A stretch of DNA of 64,000 bases from an uncultured Bacilli bacterium (GCA_944349595.1 CALVNF010000001.1:1-64000), one strand, 5' to 3'. Positions 7,737 through 17,795 are shown, counted from the stretch's first letter. The notes: generated by a model not told the origin, from the sequence alone. Numbers and translations are program-made.

Positions 7737-8520
7737 CTTTTATTCCCTCCATTACATTTTCTAATAAACTTAATCTAGTTAATAATCCAACACCGCCTGG
7801 TACTGGAGTTTGAAGTTTTACATCTAAATTTGGTAAAAAATCACCATATAATTTTCCATCAACTCTTGATATACCAACATCAATTAAAACTGTATCTTTT
7901 TTAAAATTATATTCACTAAGAATATATTTTTTTCCAATAGCTGATATAACTAAATCAGCATTATTTAAATAATATTGCATATCTTTTTTGCTTGTTTTTG
8001 AATGTAAAACAACAACATTACAATCTTTATTTAATAATAAATTAACTAAAGGTTTTCCTACAATATTACTTCTATTAATAATAACAGCATTTTTTGACTT
8101 AAAATCATATTTTAAATAATCTAAATAATCAATAATTCCTTTTGGGGTACAAGGAATATAATTTGATAATTTATTAAATCCATCAACATCCTTACGAGGT
8201 ATTATTGATTGTTTAATTTTATCTTCATTAATTTGTTTTGGAAGTGGCATTTGAACTAAAATTGCATTAATTTCATCATCCAAATTTAATTTATCAATTA
8301 AACCAATTAATTCTTTTTCACTTGTATTTGCATCTAATTTTATAAGTTTAAAAATAATTCCAACTTCTTCACAATCTTTTTTCTTGCCTCTAATATAGGC
8401 ACAACTTGCTTCATCATCATTAACTTGAACAACGCAAAGACATGGCTTGATAACAAGTTTACTTATTTTTTCTTTTATTTCTTGTTTTTTAATTACTACA
8501 TAAGATTTGATGTCTAACAT
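7726..8520 (-). CDS. folD: Methylenetetrahydrofolate dehydrogenase/cyclohydrolase
   Basis: A 264-aa bifunctional enzyme converting 5,10-methylene-THF to 10-formyl-THF in the cytoplasm. The substrate-site motif SCAYIRGKKKDCEEVGI (about 39-55) contains the catalytic Tyr-x3-Lys. VQMPLPKQI (about 94-102), PRKDVDGFN (about 111-119), the NAD(P)-site INRSNIVGKPLVNLL (about 148-162) and the C-terminal TPVPGGVGLLTRLSLLENV (about 237-255) are all present. It is slightly shorter than the usual 280 aa. The ATG follows a TATAAT (8530-8535) by 9 nt with no ribosome site, suggesting a leaderless message. The downstream ThyX-like gene overlaps by 11 bp. Confidence 0.95.
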   Translation of the reverse strand: MLDIKSYVVIKKQEIKEKISKLVIKPCLCVVQVNDDEASCAYIRGKKKDCEEVGIIFKLIKLDANTSEKELIGLIDKLNLDDEINAILVQMPLPKQINEDKIKQSIIPRKDVDGFNKLSNYIPCTPKGIIDYLDYLKYDFKSKNAVIINRSNIVGKPLVNLLLNKDCNVVVLHSKTSKKDMQYYLNNADLVISAIGKKYILSEYNFKKDTVLIDVGISRVDGKLYGDFLPNLDVKLQTPVPGGVGLLTRLSLLENVMEGIKDGI

Positions 8521-8529
8521 AATAAGAAA

Positions 8530-8535
8530 ATTATA
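8530..8535 (-). promoter_or_regulatory. -10 box, folD (leaderless start)
   Basis: TATAAT on the minus strand ends 9 nt before the folD ATG. No Shine-Dalgarno sequence lies in between, so transcription should begin at or within a few bases of the start codon. Confidence 0.6.
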
Positions 8536-8561
8536 TATTAAAATTTTATATATTTATATTA

Positions 8562-8589
8562 AAAAAAGAATTCAAATGAATTCTTTTTT
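8562..8589 (-). terminator. Terminator after secG
   Basis: A perfect 12-bp stem (AAAAAAGAATTC with its complement, loop AAAT) ends in a T run on either strand. It lies 21 nt past the secG stop and upstream of the folD promoter, so it separates the two units. Confidence 0.85.
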
Positions 8590-8610
8590 CTATAATTAGG
8601 AGACTAAAAA

Positions 8611-8841
8611 CTATAAACCCATTACACTCATTAAAATACAAATGAATAAAAACACAATGCCAAAACCAAGAGTCATATAAGAAACAACTAAATCGCTGCC
8701 TCTTTCTTTAGTTTTAGCAAAAATATTCATACCACCACCGGTAATAGCACCAGAAGCACCTTCTGATTTACCACCTTGAAGTAATGATAAGACAATAATA
8801 ACAGCACAGACTATTAATAATACGTAATCATACCAATCCAT
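8611..8841 (-). CDS. secG: Protein translocase subunit SecG
   Basis: A 76-aa inner-membrane subunit of the SecYEG channel. Two hydrophobic helices (about residues 5-19 and 55-75) flank a polar loop containing LLQGGKSEGASGAITGGG, the glycine/serine-rich SecG signature. Length and topology are typical. An AAGGAA site precedes the ATG, and TATAAT lies about 27 nt upstream, so this gene has a short normal leader, unlike several neighbours. It is a single-gene unit bounded by the terminator at 8562-8589. SecA, its motor partner, is encoded at 12984-15461. Confidence 0.92.
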   Translation of the reverse strand: MDWYDYVLLIVCAVIIVLSLLQGGKSEGASGAITGGGMNIFAKTKERGSDLVVSYMTLGFGIVFLFICILMSVMGL

Positions 8842-8896
8842 AACTAATTTTCCTTACTCGTAATATTATACTAGATTTAAAAATAAATTGAATATG

Positions 8897-10876
8897 TTAT
8901 TTTTTACCATATTTATCTTTAAGTTCAAAAATAACATCTCTGATTTCAATTGCCTTTTCAAAATTGAATTCATCAGCATATCTTTTCATTTCTTTTTGTA
9001 ACTCATTAATTTTCATATCTAATTGACTCTTAGACATTGATTTCTTATTTTTAAATGTACTGATTAATGATTCACTATTTCTAATTGGTTCATATATAGG
9101 TTTTTGAATTGTAGTTGGAACAATGCCGTTTTCAAGATTATATTTTTCTTGAATAGCTCTTCTTCTTGATGTTTCATTTATACAATATTTCATTGAATCA
9201 GTCATTGTATCAGCATACATAATTACCATACCGTGTTCGTTTCTAGCAGCACGGCCAACGATTTGAATTAAACTTCGAGAACTTCTTAAAAATCCTTCTT
9301 TATCTGCATCTAATAGACAAATTAAAGAAACTTCTGGAATATCTAAACCTTCTCTTAATAAGTTAATACCGATTAAAATATCATATTTACCTTTTCTAAA
9401 TTCATAAAGAATTTGACTTCTTTCTAGAGTTTTACATTCGTGATGTAAATAAACAACTTTATAACCTTTACCTTTTAAATATGATGTTAAATCTTCAGCC
9501 ATTTTAACAGTTAATGTGACGATAATTGTTCTTTCATTTTTACTAATTCTAAAATTAACTTCTGACATAATATCATCAATTTGACCTTCTGTTTTTCTAA
9601 CATCAATAATTGGATCAAGCAATCCAGTAGGTCTTATAATTTGTTCAATATATTCATTATTTGTTTTTCCAAGTTCATAATCTCCAGGAGTTGCAGATGT
9701 ACAAATAACTTGATTAATTAAACCTTCAAATTCTTCAAACTTTAATGGCCTATTATCTAACGCACTTGGTAATCTAAATCCATATTCTACTAAATTTTCT
9801 TTTCTGGAACGATCTCCAAAATACATGCCTTTAATTTGAGGAAAAGTAACGTGTGATTCATCAATAAATAATAAGAAATTTTTAGGAAAATAGTCAATTA
9901 AACAGAATGGTCTTGAACCTCTTTCTCTTCCATCAATATAAACTGAATAATTTTCAATTCCAGGACACATGCCAAACTCTCTCATTGATTCGACATCTTG
10001 TCTTGTTCGCATATCAATCCTTTCGGCTTCTAGAGGTTTATTATTATCTAAAAAATACTGATGTCTTTCTTTTAATTCATCTAAAATTTTATCGCAAACC
10101 TTCAATATTCTTTCATGAGTTGCAACGTGGTCATAAGCTGGAAAAATAGGAAAAGTTTTAAAAGATTCTAATACTTCACCCGTTACATAATTACATTTTT
10201 TAATACTTTCAATTTCATCATCAAAAGTATCAATTTTAATATAAGTATCATTAGAATTAGCAGGCATTAACTCAATTATATCGCCTCTAGATCTAAAATA
10301 TCCTTTTTCTAAATCCATATTAGTTCTTTGATATTGAGCATCGACAAGTTTTTTAAAAAATTGTTTTATATTTATCTTTTCTCCAACTCTTATTTCAAAA
10401 ACTAATCTATAATATTCGTCAGGATCGCTTAATCCATATATTGATGCAACACTACCAACAACAATTGTATCGCTTCTTTCAAGAATTGAATTAATTGCAG
10501 CCGTTCTTAGCATTTCTATTTCTTGGTTCATAACGGCATTTTTTTCAATATATGTATCAGTTGTTGGAATATATGCTTCAGGTTGATAAAAATCAAAGTT
10601 AGAAACAAAATATTCAACTCTGTTATTTGGAAATAATTCTTTTAATTCGGTATACAATTGACCGGCTAGAGTTTTATTATGAACTAAAACCAATGTAGGT
10701 CTATTAACTTTTGCAATAACATTGGCCATTGTAAAAGTTTTTCCAGTACCAGTTGCTCCTAATAAAACTTGGAATTTTTTATTTTCATTTAAACCCTCGA
10801 CTAATTTTGCAATAGCTTGTGGTTGATCACCAGTTGGTTTATATTTGCTAACTAACTCAAATTTTCTATATTCCAT
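8897..10876 (-). CDS. uvrB: Excinuclease ABC subunit B
   Basis: The 659-aa damage-recognition helicase of nucleotide excision repair. Walker A GATGTGKT is at about 40-47, the damage-probing beta-hairpin region with FDFYQPEAYIPTTDTYIEK at about 93-111, the DEAD-type box FIDESHVTFPQ at about 337-347, and the C-terminal helicase motifs GINLLREGLDIPEVSL and QIVGRAARN at about 500-545. A UVR domain for UvrC contact occupies the last 40 residues. UvrA and UvrC are not in the window. The gene starts 2 bp after the stop of the upstream YitT-type gene with no own ribosome site, so expression probably depends on the prfB operon. Confidence 0.97.
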   Translation of the reverse strand: MEYRKFELVSKYKPTGDQPQAIAKLVEGLNENKKFQVLLGATGTGKTFTMANVIAKVNRPTLVLVHNKTLAGQLYTELKELFPNNRVEYFVSNFDFYQPEAYIPTTDTYIEKNAVMNQEIEMLRTAAINSILERSDTIVVGSVASIYGLSDPDEYYRLVFEIRVGEKINIKQFFKKLVDAQYQRTNMDLEKGYFRSRGDIIELMPANSNDTYIKIDTFDDEIESIKKCNYVTGEVLESFKTFPIFPAYDHVATHERILKVCDKILDELKERHQYFLDNNKPLEAERIDMRTRQDVESMREFGMCPGIENYSVYIDGRERGSRPFCLIDYFPKNFLLFIDESHVTFPQIKGMYFGDRSRKENLVEYGFRLPSALDNRPLKFEEFEGLINQVICTSATPGDYELGKTNNEYIEQIIRPTGLLDPIIDVRKTEGQIDDIMSEVNFRISKNERTIIVTLTVKMAEDLTSYLKGKGYKVVYLHHECKTLERSQILYEFRKGKYDILIGINLLREGLDIPEVSLICLLDADKEGFLRSSRSLIQIVGRAARNEHGMVIMYADTMTDSMKYCINETSRRRAIQEKYNLENGIVPTTIQKPIYEPIRNSESLISTFKNKKSMSKSQLDMKINELQKEMKRYADEFNFEKAIEIRDVIFELKDKYGKK

Positions 10877-10878
10877 TA

Positions 10879-11871
10879 TTATTCATATGGATTATTAACA
10901 CTAAATCCATTCCCAAGAACTTGTTTTGTAAAAGTAAATGTTGAAAATGCATTTGGATCAATTTCTCTAACTTTTTCAATTACTTTTTCATATTCTTTTT
11001 TGTGTATTACAACTCTAATTAATTTTCTTTTTTCAAATTTATAACCACCAGTTACATCATAAATTGTGGTTCCTCTTTCAAGCTCATTAATAAAATATTT
11101 ATTCAATTCTTCCCATTTGTCAGTAATTATTTCACATGAAATTGAGTTATTTCTTGTAATATAAACAATTTGAATTGTTGCAGCACAACAAATAGCACTT
11201 AAAATATTTAAACCTGATTCAGCAAATATAATTCCATAATTAAGAGATGATGCTTCAACGCCATCATAAAAAATTGGTTTTAAAATTGACACTACTATTC
11301 CAGCAACAATAATTGTTCCATCAACAATGAAATTTATTAAGGATTCGTTGGAGTTTTTGTAATATTTTTTAATAATCAAAACTAAAATATCAAAGCCGCC
11401 AGTAGTTCCTCCTACAAGAAAAGCTAAACCTACAGATAGACCGCATAAAAGTCCTCCAAACACTGCGCAAAGAAAATAATTTATTAAATAATATTCACTT
11501 CCCATTGCGGCAATATTTGCAGTAAACCATTCATCAAAACTAAAACACTCAAAAATTCTATAAACAATAGTTAATAAAACCGGATACATTAAAGTTGAAA
11601 ATAAACTTCTCACCGTTACTTTTTTACCTAAAGTAAAAAATGAGGCTATTAATAAAATTCCAGTTATTACATAAGCCGTTACATCAAGAAATCCATCAAA
11701 AAAATTATTAATTATAATTGCAACGCCACTTACACCACCTGCAACAATATTAAAACCGTTATAGAAAATAACAGTCGCAAAAACTAAAATTAAGTTAGCT
11801 AATAACAAAACTAAATATTTATTAATAAGACGCATTAATTGAGTTTTTGTCATATTAATTTTGAGTTTCAT
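10879..11871 (-). CDS. YitT family membrane protein (DUF2179 domain)
   Basis: A 330-aa protein with five to six hydrophobic segments in the first 200 residues, including [20 protein letters not shown] (about 37-56) and [20 protein letters not shown] (about 150-169), whose internal repeat is typical of the YitT family. The C-terminal roughly 90 residues ([14 protein letters not shown]...[14 protein letters not shown]) form the soluble DUF2179 domain. Family members are conserved in Firmicutes with no agreed function; transport or signalling has been suggested. The ATG has an AAGGAG site 7 nt upstream inside the end of prfB and overlaps it by 17 bp. Co-transcription with secA-prfB upstream and uvrB downstream is likely. 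Confidence 0.85.
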   Translation of the reverse strand: MKLKINMTKTQLMRLINKYLVLLLANLILVFATVIFYNGFNIVAGGVSGVAIIINNFFDGFLDVTAYVITGILLIASFFTLGKKVTVRSLFSTLMYPVLLTIVYRIFECFSFDEWFTANIAAMGSEYYLINYFLCAVFGGLLCGLSVGLAFLVGGTTGGFDILVLIIKKYYKNSNESLINFIVDGTIIVAGIVVSILKPIFYDGVEASSLNYGIIFAESGLNILSAICCAATIQIVYITRNNSISCEIITDKWEELNKYFINELERGTTIYDVTGGYKFEKRKLIRVVIHKKEYEKVIEKVREIDPNAFSTFTFTKQVLGNGFSVNNPYE

Positions 11872-12980
11872 TTTGTCTCTCCTTAACTTCTTTTTCTAAA
11901 TAAGCATTAACAAATCCTTCGATATTTCCATCCATAACTTTGAAGACATCTGATTCTTCATAACCAGTACGATGGTCTTTTACTAAGGTATATGGACAAA
12001 ATACATATGATCTAATTTGTGATCCCCACTCAATATTTTTTTGTTCACCAATAATATTTTTCATTTTAGCTTGTTTTTCTAAAAGTTGTCTTTGATATAA
12101 TTGGTTTTTTAACATTTGCATAGCCATTTCTTTATTAGATAATTGACTTCTTTCAACTTGGCAAGAAACAACAATTCCAGTTGGTAAGTGTGTAATTCTA
12201 ACAGCGGTTTCGACCTTATTAACATTTTGACCACCAGCACCACCAGATCTATATGTATCGATTTTTAAATCTTTATCATTAATTTCAATATTATTTACAT
12301 CATTAAAAATTGGAACAACATTAACACTTGCAAATGATGTGTGTCTTCTTTTGTTTGCATCAAAAGGAGAAATTCTAACTAATCTATGGACTCCTTTTTC
12401 AGATTTTAATAGTCCATAAGCATTTCTTCCTTTAACTTGAAATGTAACTGATTTAATACCAGCTTCTTCACCATCTAAATAATCAACAACTACTACTTTT
12501 AGATTATTTTTTTCGCAATACCTTAAATACATTCTATATAACATACTAGCCCAGTCATGTGATTCAGTACCACCTGCTCCTGGATGTATATCAACAGTTG
12601 CATTTAATGAATCATATTCTCCAGAAAATAAAATTTCTTTATTAAATGAATTAACTCTTTTTTCAAATTGAGAAACTTCATCATCAAAAAGATTGATCAT
12701 TTCTGGATCATTATTATCAATAGTTGCTAAAAAGTCCTGCAAATCTTGATAATTTTTTTGAATGCTGACTAAATTATCATATAAATACTTTAAATTATTT
12801 AATTCATTGACCACTTTTAAAGATGAGTTTTTATCATTCCAAAAACCATCATCATTCATTATTTTTTCTAATTCATCAATTCTTTTTTTCTTTTTATCTA
12901 GGTCAAAGAGAGTCTCCGAGTTGTTTGACTACATGGCCTAAATTATTTAGAACAGTTTTTAATTCAAATAACTCTCTCAT
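11855..12980 (-). CDS. prfB: Peptide chain release factor 2 (programmed +1 frameshift)
   Basis: RF2 releases peptides at UGA and UAA. The gene starts at 12980 and runs 25 codons ([13 protein letters not shown]...LGDSL) to an in-frame TGA at 12903-12905. The slippery CTT-TGA-C sits there, with GGAG 5 nt before the CTT. A +1 shift reads GAC and continues [16 protein letters not shown] into the long frame that ends at 11855. The total is about 374 aa, normal for RF2. The SPF specificity tripeptide occurs in [14 protein letters not shown], and the catalytic GGQ in [12 protein letters not shown]. The frameshift autoregulates RF2: low RF2 favours slippage. It also shows that UGA is a stop in this genome. 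The start is 3 bp past the secA stop, with AAAGGA in the secA tail. Confidence 0.95.
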
Positions 12981-12983
12981 TTT

Positions 12984-15461
12984 TTAATTTTCCTTTGTTG
13001 TAGTTGTTGGAGTTTTAGTAGTATCAATTAAAGATTCATCTTCTTTATTTTTGCTTTCAATTTTAGTTTCAGTTTCTTGAGGTTGAGAATTATCATCAGT
13101 TTGTTTTGCTGCCGATGGATTAATTCTTAATTGAGCATTTACTAGATTTAAAACAACTTCAATAGCAACTAATTCAAGCATATCAGAAAACATTTGATAA
13201 CCTTCATTAACATAATCTTGTAAAGGATTTGTTTGAGCATAACTTCTTAAATAAATGTTTTCTCTCAAACTTGTCATAGCATCAATATGATTTGTCCAGT
13301 TTCTATCAATACATCTTAAAATAATTTGTCTTTCAACTCTTTCTTTGATATCTTCTGGCCAATCTTTAGAATGAACTTCATACATTTGTTTTAATAATGC
13401 AGTGATATCACCTTTAGCATCATCGACAGACATTAAATCATATGCTTTATAATCAAAACTTCCATCTGGTAAAAATCTAGGCATTAAAATTTTTCCAAGA
13501 ATATTACCAGAAATTAATTTATCAGGAGATTGAGGATCGATTGCTTTTTTAGCAAGTGCTAATCCTGCAGTATCAAACATTTCACTTAATAAATCTTTAA
13601 TATCTTTTGCAAATAAAATATTATCTCTTTTTGTGTAAATAATTTTTCTTTGTTTTGATAAAACATCATCATAATCAAGTAATGTTTTTCTAATATCAAA
13701 GTTTTTACCTTCAATTTTCTTTTGAGCGGATGTGATTGCTTTCATAATCATCGGAGATTCAATTGCTTGATCACCTAAACCTTTAAAGATTTTCTTAAGA
13801 TTATCGCCGCCAAATCTAACCATTAATTCATCATCAAGAGAAACATAAAATCTTGAAAAACCTGGATCTCCTTGTCTTCCACTTCTACCTCTTAATTGGT
13901 TATCAATTCTTCTTGATTCGTGTCTTTCAGTTCCAAATACACAAAGGCCACCTAATTTTTTAACTTCATCACTAATTTTAATATCGGTACCTCTACCAGC
14001 CATATTTGTAGCAAGGGTAATTTGCCCTTTTTCACCAGCATGAGAAATAATTTCAGCTTCTCTTGCGTGGTTTTTAGCATTTAAAACTTCATGTTTTAAA
14101 CCAGCTTGATCAAGTAATCTTGAAATTTCTTCACTTGATTCAACACTAGTTGTACCAATTAAAATTGGTTGTCCTTTTTCATGTCTTTCAATAACTTCTT
14201 TAATTAATGCTTTTAATTTTGCTTCTTTACTTTCATAAACAAAATCAACTGCATCAACTCTTTGAATAGGTCTGTTTGTTGGAATACTTACAACTCTCAT
14301 GTTATAAATTTTTCTAAATTCTTCTTCTTCGGTTTTAGCAGTACCAGTCATACCAGATAACTTTTTAAATAATCTAAAGAAGTTTTGATAAGTAATTGTA
14401 GCTAATGTAACAGTTTCTTGTTTAATTTTTACATTTTCTTTTGCTTGAATTGCTTGTTGCAAACCATCACTATATTCTCTTCCATGTAAAACACGGCCAG
14501 TGAATTGGTCAATTAATTGAATTTCATTATCTTTATCAACAAGATATTCAACATCTCTTGCCATGATGTAATTTGCTTTTAACGCTTGGTGAATTCTATG
14601 AACTAAATCACTAAATTCAGGATCATATAAGTTTTTAATACCAAACATTTTTTCAGCTTTTAAATTGCCTTCATCTGTTAAATTGCAAGTTTTTGTTTTT
14701 ATATCGACAACAAAATCTTTATCTCTTCTTAAAGTTTTAACAAATCTATCTGCTACTGTGTATTGACTAGCACTAGCTTTTGCACCACCAGAAATAATTA
14801 AAGGAGTTCTTGATTCATCAATTAAAATAGAGTCGGCTTCATCAATTACAGCATAATTAAGACCTCTTAAAACACGAGTTTGAACTGTTGGAGCCATATT
14901 ATCTCTTAAGTAGTCAAAGCCTAATTCAGAGTTTGTTGTATATGTAATATCGCAATTATGTGCTTCTTGTTTTTGAGTAGTATTTTTCTCTCTTAAATTA
15001 ACACCAACAGTTAATCCTAAAAATCTATAAATTTGTCCCATCCATTCAGCATCTCTTTGTGCTAAGTATTCGTTTACTGTAACAACATCAACACCTTTTC
15101 CATCAAGAGCATTTAAATAAACTGACATAGTTGCAGTTAAAGTTTTACCTTCACCTGTTTTCATTTCAGCTACATCGCCATCATTTAAAACTAAAGCGCC
15201 AATAATTTGGACTTGGAATGGAAATTGATTTAAAGTTCTTTTTGCAGCCTCTCTTGCAACTGCAAAAGCTTCATATTTAATATCTTCAAGTGTTTCTCCA
15301 TTTGCTAAACGATTTCTAAAATATGGAGTTTTTGCTCTTAATTCTTCATCAGACAATTTTGCCATTTCGTCTTCATATGCAAGAACTTTTAATGATTCTT
15401 TTCGATATTTATTTAATCTTATCTTGTCAAATTGAAATATTTTATCAATAATATTTGCCAT
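12984..15461 (-). CDS. secA: Preprotein translocase ATPase SecA
   Basis: An 825-aa peripheral-membrane motor that drives secretory proteins through SecYEG. Walker A MKTGEGKT is at 100-107, the DEAD box YAVIDEADSILIDESRTPLI at about 203-222, and the helicase half contains TNMAGRGTDIKI and QLRGRSGRQGDPG. The C-terminus is a Thr/Glu/Lys-rich tail (ending TTKTPTTTTKEN) and lacks the usual zinc-binding CxCxnCH element that contacts SecB or phospholipid. Loss of that element is known in other Firmicutes lineages. The ATG is preceded by CGGAG; a TATAAT lies about 35 nt upstream in a very AT-rich region (15462-15540). prfB begins 3 bp after its stop. Confidence 0.97.
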   Translation of the reverse strand: MANIIDKIFQFDKIRLNKYRKESLKVLAYEDEMAKLSDEELRAKTPYFRNRLANGETLEDIKYEAFAVAREAAKRTLNQFPFQVQIIGALVLNDGDVAEMKTGEGKTLTATMSVYLNALDGKGVDVVTVNEYLAQRDAEWMGQIYRFLGLTVGVNLREKNTTQKQEAHNCDITYTTNSELGFDYLRDNMAPTVQTRVLRGLNYAVIDEADSILIDESRTPLIISGGAKASASQYTVADRFVKTLRRDKDFVVDIKTKTCNLTDEGNLKAEKMFGIKNLYDPEFSDLVHRIHQALKANYIMARDVEYLVDKDNEIQLIDQFTGRVLHGREYSDGLQQAIQAKENVKIKQETVTLATITYQNFFRLFKKLSGMTGTAKTEEEEFRKIYNMRVVSIPTNRPIQRVDAVDFVYESKEAKLKALIKEVIERHEKGQPILIGTTSVESSEEISRLLDQAGLKHEVLNAKNHAREAEIISHAGEKGQITLATNMAGRGTDIKISDEVKKLGGLCVFGTERHESRRIDNQLRGRSGRQGDPGFSRFYVSLDDELMVRFGGDNLKKIFKGLGDQAIESPMIMKAITSAQKKIEGKNFDIRKTLLDYDDVLSKQRKIIYTKRDNILFAKDIKDLLSEMFDTAGLALAKKAIDPQSPDKLISGNILGKILMPRFLPDGSFDYKAYDLMSVDDAKGDITALLKQMYEVHSKDWPEDIKERVERQIILRCIDRNWTNHIDAMTSLRENIYLRSYAQTNPLQDYVNEGYQMFSDMLELVAIEVVLNLVNAQLRINPSAAKQTDDNSQPQETETKIESKNKEDESLIDTTKTPTTTTKEN

Positions 15462-15554
15462 TTATAATTACTCCGTTTCTAAACACTCTAAATATTATAT
15501 ATTTATTTATATAAATATAAAATAATATATTTACTATAAATTTTTGAATAAAGC

Positions 15555-16220
15555 TCATCTTATTTCATCATTTTTTATTATTCTTTTAGACATTACCAAA
15601 ACAGAAATTTTTTTAGGATTAAATTTCTTTAATTCTTTAATACAAGCTTTGATTGTATTTCCAGTTGTATACACATCATCAACCAGTAATATTTTCTTGT
15701 TAGTTAAAACATCATTATTTTGTCTTAATTTAATGTATTTATAAATATTTTTGCGTTCTTCAAAATTTAAATTTGCCTGTTTAATATTATTTGTTTTTTC
15801 AAGGATATCCAGTTTTTTTAGTCTTAAAAAAGAGAACATTTCTTGAAGATGTGAAAAACCTCTTTCTAACTCGCTTTCTTTATAAGAAGGAGCAAAAACT
15901 ATAACAAAACCTTGATATTTTATGTTTAAGTAGGTTTTAAAGTTTTCAAAAAAGACATCTTTTAATTCATAATCTTTGCATCCTTTAAATTGATATAATA
16001 ACTCTTTAATTTTTTGATTATATTCATAAATTGCAAGACAAGAAATGTCCTTAATTTTAAACTTGATAAATTTTGGATCCATTTCTTTAAAACAATTATC
16101 ACAAATTAATGGATTGCCAAATAATTTATGCAAGGATATATTTGTTATTCTTTTAAAACAAACTTTACAGTAAATATCATTCTCGGATATTATTTTCTTC
16201 AATAATTGTTTTAATTGCAT
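15555..16220 (-). CDS. comFC: ComFC-type phosphoribosyltransferase-like protein
   Basis: A 221-aa protein of the ComF/amidophosphoribosyltransferase-like family. The N-terminal zinc-finger part has CKVCFKRI (about 18-25) and NPLICDNCFKEM (about 36-47), four cysteines in CxxC pairs. The C-terminal phosphoribosyltransferase fold carries ILLVDDVYTTGNTIKAC (about 172-188), the PRPP-binding loop. ComFC is needed for DNA uptake or its processing in natural transformation and works with ComFA. The start overlaps the comFA 3' end by 44 bp, with only a weak ribosome site, which implies coupling. No other late competence genes are in this window. Confidence 0.9.
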   Translation of the reverse strand: MQLKQLLKKIISENDIYCKVCFKRITNISLHKLFGNPLICDNCFKEMDPKFIKFKIKDISCLAIYEYNQKIKELLYQFKGCKDYELKDVFFENFKTYLNIKYQGFVIVFAPSYKESELERGFSHLQEMFSFLRLKKLDILEKTNNIKQANLNFEERKNIYKYIKLRQNNDVLTNKKILLVDDVYTTGNTIKACIKELKKFNPKKISVLVMSKRIIKNDEIR

Positions 16221-17319
16221 TTTCCATCTCTTTTGTTTTTTTGTATGATAAAAAAATTATTTCACCATTTGGAAATTCTTTTTTTCTTCCAACTCTACCA
16301 GATATTTGAATTAAAGTTTGTGAATCAAATACATTTTTATAAGAATCATAAACAATAACTTGTAAATTAGATAATGTTACACCTCTTTCCAATACACTAG
16401 TTGTAACGATATATTTTAATTCTCCTCTTTTAAATTCATTGATAATATTTTCTCTTTTTTCTACTTTTGAATTTAAATATGCACCTCCTTTCACAAATAT
16501 ATTTATAAAGGTAAATAAGTTTATAGAGTCTTTGATGTAACCAACAAATATTAAAAGAGGTTTTTTGTTATCCACAAATTCTTTTACTTTTTTTAATAGA
16601 TATAATAATTTAAATATCCCTGTTTTTAAAACAATTTTAGGTATAGGCATTTTATAGCCATGAAACCTTTGATAGAGTTCAATTATTTCAAATTTATTAT
16701 TTCGAAACTTTTCTTTTTCATAATCTGAGATTGTGGCAGTCATCAATAATAAATTTCCTTTTAATGATCTATTTAAAAAACTATGTAAAACTTGATTATT
16801 TTTAAATGGAAAGGCATCTATTTCATCTAAAATTAATAAATCAAAATACTTTTTATATCTATAAAGTTGATGGGTTGTTAAAACAGTTAATTCTCCTTCT
16901 AAGTCATTGGTATTTCCTCCATATAAACAAATTACTTTTGAATTAATAAATACATCTTTTAATCTATTATATAATTCAATTACCACATCTTTTCTTGGAA
17001 TTGAAAATCCCACTTTAAGATTATTTTTTAAACAATATTCAATTAATTTAAAAGTTAACTCGGTTTTCCCAGCCCCACATACAGCATGAATTAGCGTATT
17101 TTTTCTAGTTTTAAAATTATCTATTATTTGATTAGATATTACTACTTGTTTTTGAGTCAATTCATAATTTAAATTTAAAACTGTCTCATTATTAAAAGTT
17201 ATATTTTCGACCTCTTGTTTAGCAATAAATTTCAAACACCGTCTACAATATGGTGTATTTTTAAAATAACCTATATAAATAGGATTTGTATTTCCACAAA
17301 TCGGACACCTATAAGACAT
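16177..17319 (-). CDS. comFA: ComFA-type DNA helicase/translocase
   Basis: A 380-aa superfamily 2 ATPase associated with DNA import during competence. Its N-terminal zinc finger has CPICGNTNPIYIG and TPYCRRCLKF (about 5-35). Walker A is AVCGAGKTE (about 79-87), the DEAD-type box LLILDEIDAFPF (about 160-171), motif III LLMTATIS (about 191-198), and the C-terminal arginine motif QISGRVGRK (about 340-348). It is slightly shorter than B. subtilis ComFA (about 460 aa), mainly at the N-terminus. Upstream, AAGGG precedes the ATG, in the 30-bp gap after rpiB. It overlaps comFC. Confidence 0.93.
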   Translation of the reverse strand: MSYRCPICGNTNPIYIGYFKNTPYCRRCLKFIAKQEVENITFNNETVLNLNYELTQKQVVISNQIIDNFKTRKNTLIHAVCGAGKTELTFKLIEYCLKNNLKVGFSIPRKDVVIELYNRLKDVFINSKVICLYGGNTNDLEGELTVLTTHQLYRYKKYFDLLILDEIDAFPFKNNQVLHSFLNRSLKGNLLLMTATISDYEKEKFRNNKFEIIELYQRFHGYKMPIPKIVLKTGIFKLLYLLKKVKEFVDNKKPLLIFVGYIKDSINLFTFINIFVKGGAYLNSKVEKRENIINEFKRGELKYIVTTSVLERGVTLSNLQVIVYDSYKNVFDSQTLIQISGRVGRKKEFPNGEIIFLSYKKTKEMENAIKTIIEENNIRE

Positions 17320-17348
17320 TAATTACCCTTACACTAAATAAGTCGTAA

Positions 17349-17795
17349 TTAATTTGAACTATTTTCAAAATTTTTTAAAAAATTTAATCTTTCTAAATGA
17401 CGACCGCCTTCAAATGTTGAATTTAAGAAAAGAATTGTTCTTCTTTTCACATCTTCAATAGACATATATTCACATCCAAAAGCAATCATATTACATCCAT
17501 CGTGAGTTTTACATTTAATTGCTGTTTCATCATTATATGCAATTCCACAATAAACACCTTTTACTTTATTAGCCGCTATACATACACCTTCTCCAGATTT
17601 ACAAAAAACAATTCCAGCATCAGCTTGATTATTTTTTATGCACATTGCAGCCTTTAAACCAAATTCACTCCAGCTAGCTGGATCTTTTGAATTTGTTCCA
17701 ACATCAATTACTTCATATCCACTTTCAATTAAAAAATCTTTTAATTGAGATTTATAATCAACACCACCGTGATCAGAACCAAGAACAATTTTCAT
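17349..17795 (-). CDS. rpiB: Ribose-5-phosphate isomerase B
   Basis: A 148-aa RpiB/LacAB-family sugar-phosphate isomerase that interconverts ribose 5-phosphate and ribulose 5-phosphate in the pentose phosphate pathway. VLGSDHGGVDYK (about 4-15) carries the phosphate-site Asp-His, GIVFCKSGEGVCIAANK (about 62-78) contains the catalytic Cys and anion hole, and RHLERLNFL (about 132-140) ends the fold. In some organisms the same family acts on allose or galactose phosphates. The ATG overlaps the tsaC stop by 4 bp, placing it last in the prfA-prmC-tsaC-rpiB operon. Confidence 0.93.
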   Translation of the reverse strand: MKIVLGSDHGGVDYKSQLKDFLIESGYEVIDVGTNSKDPASWSEFGLKAAMCIKNNQADAGIVFCKSGEGVCIAANKVKGVYCGIAYNDETAIKCKTHDGCNMIAFGCEYMSIEDVKRRTILFLNSTFEGGRHLERLNFLKNFENSSN

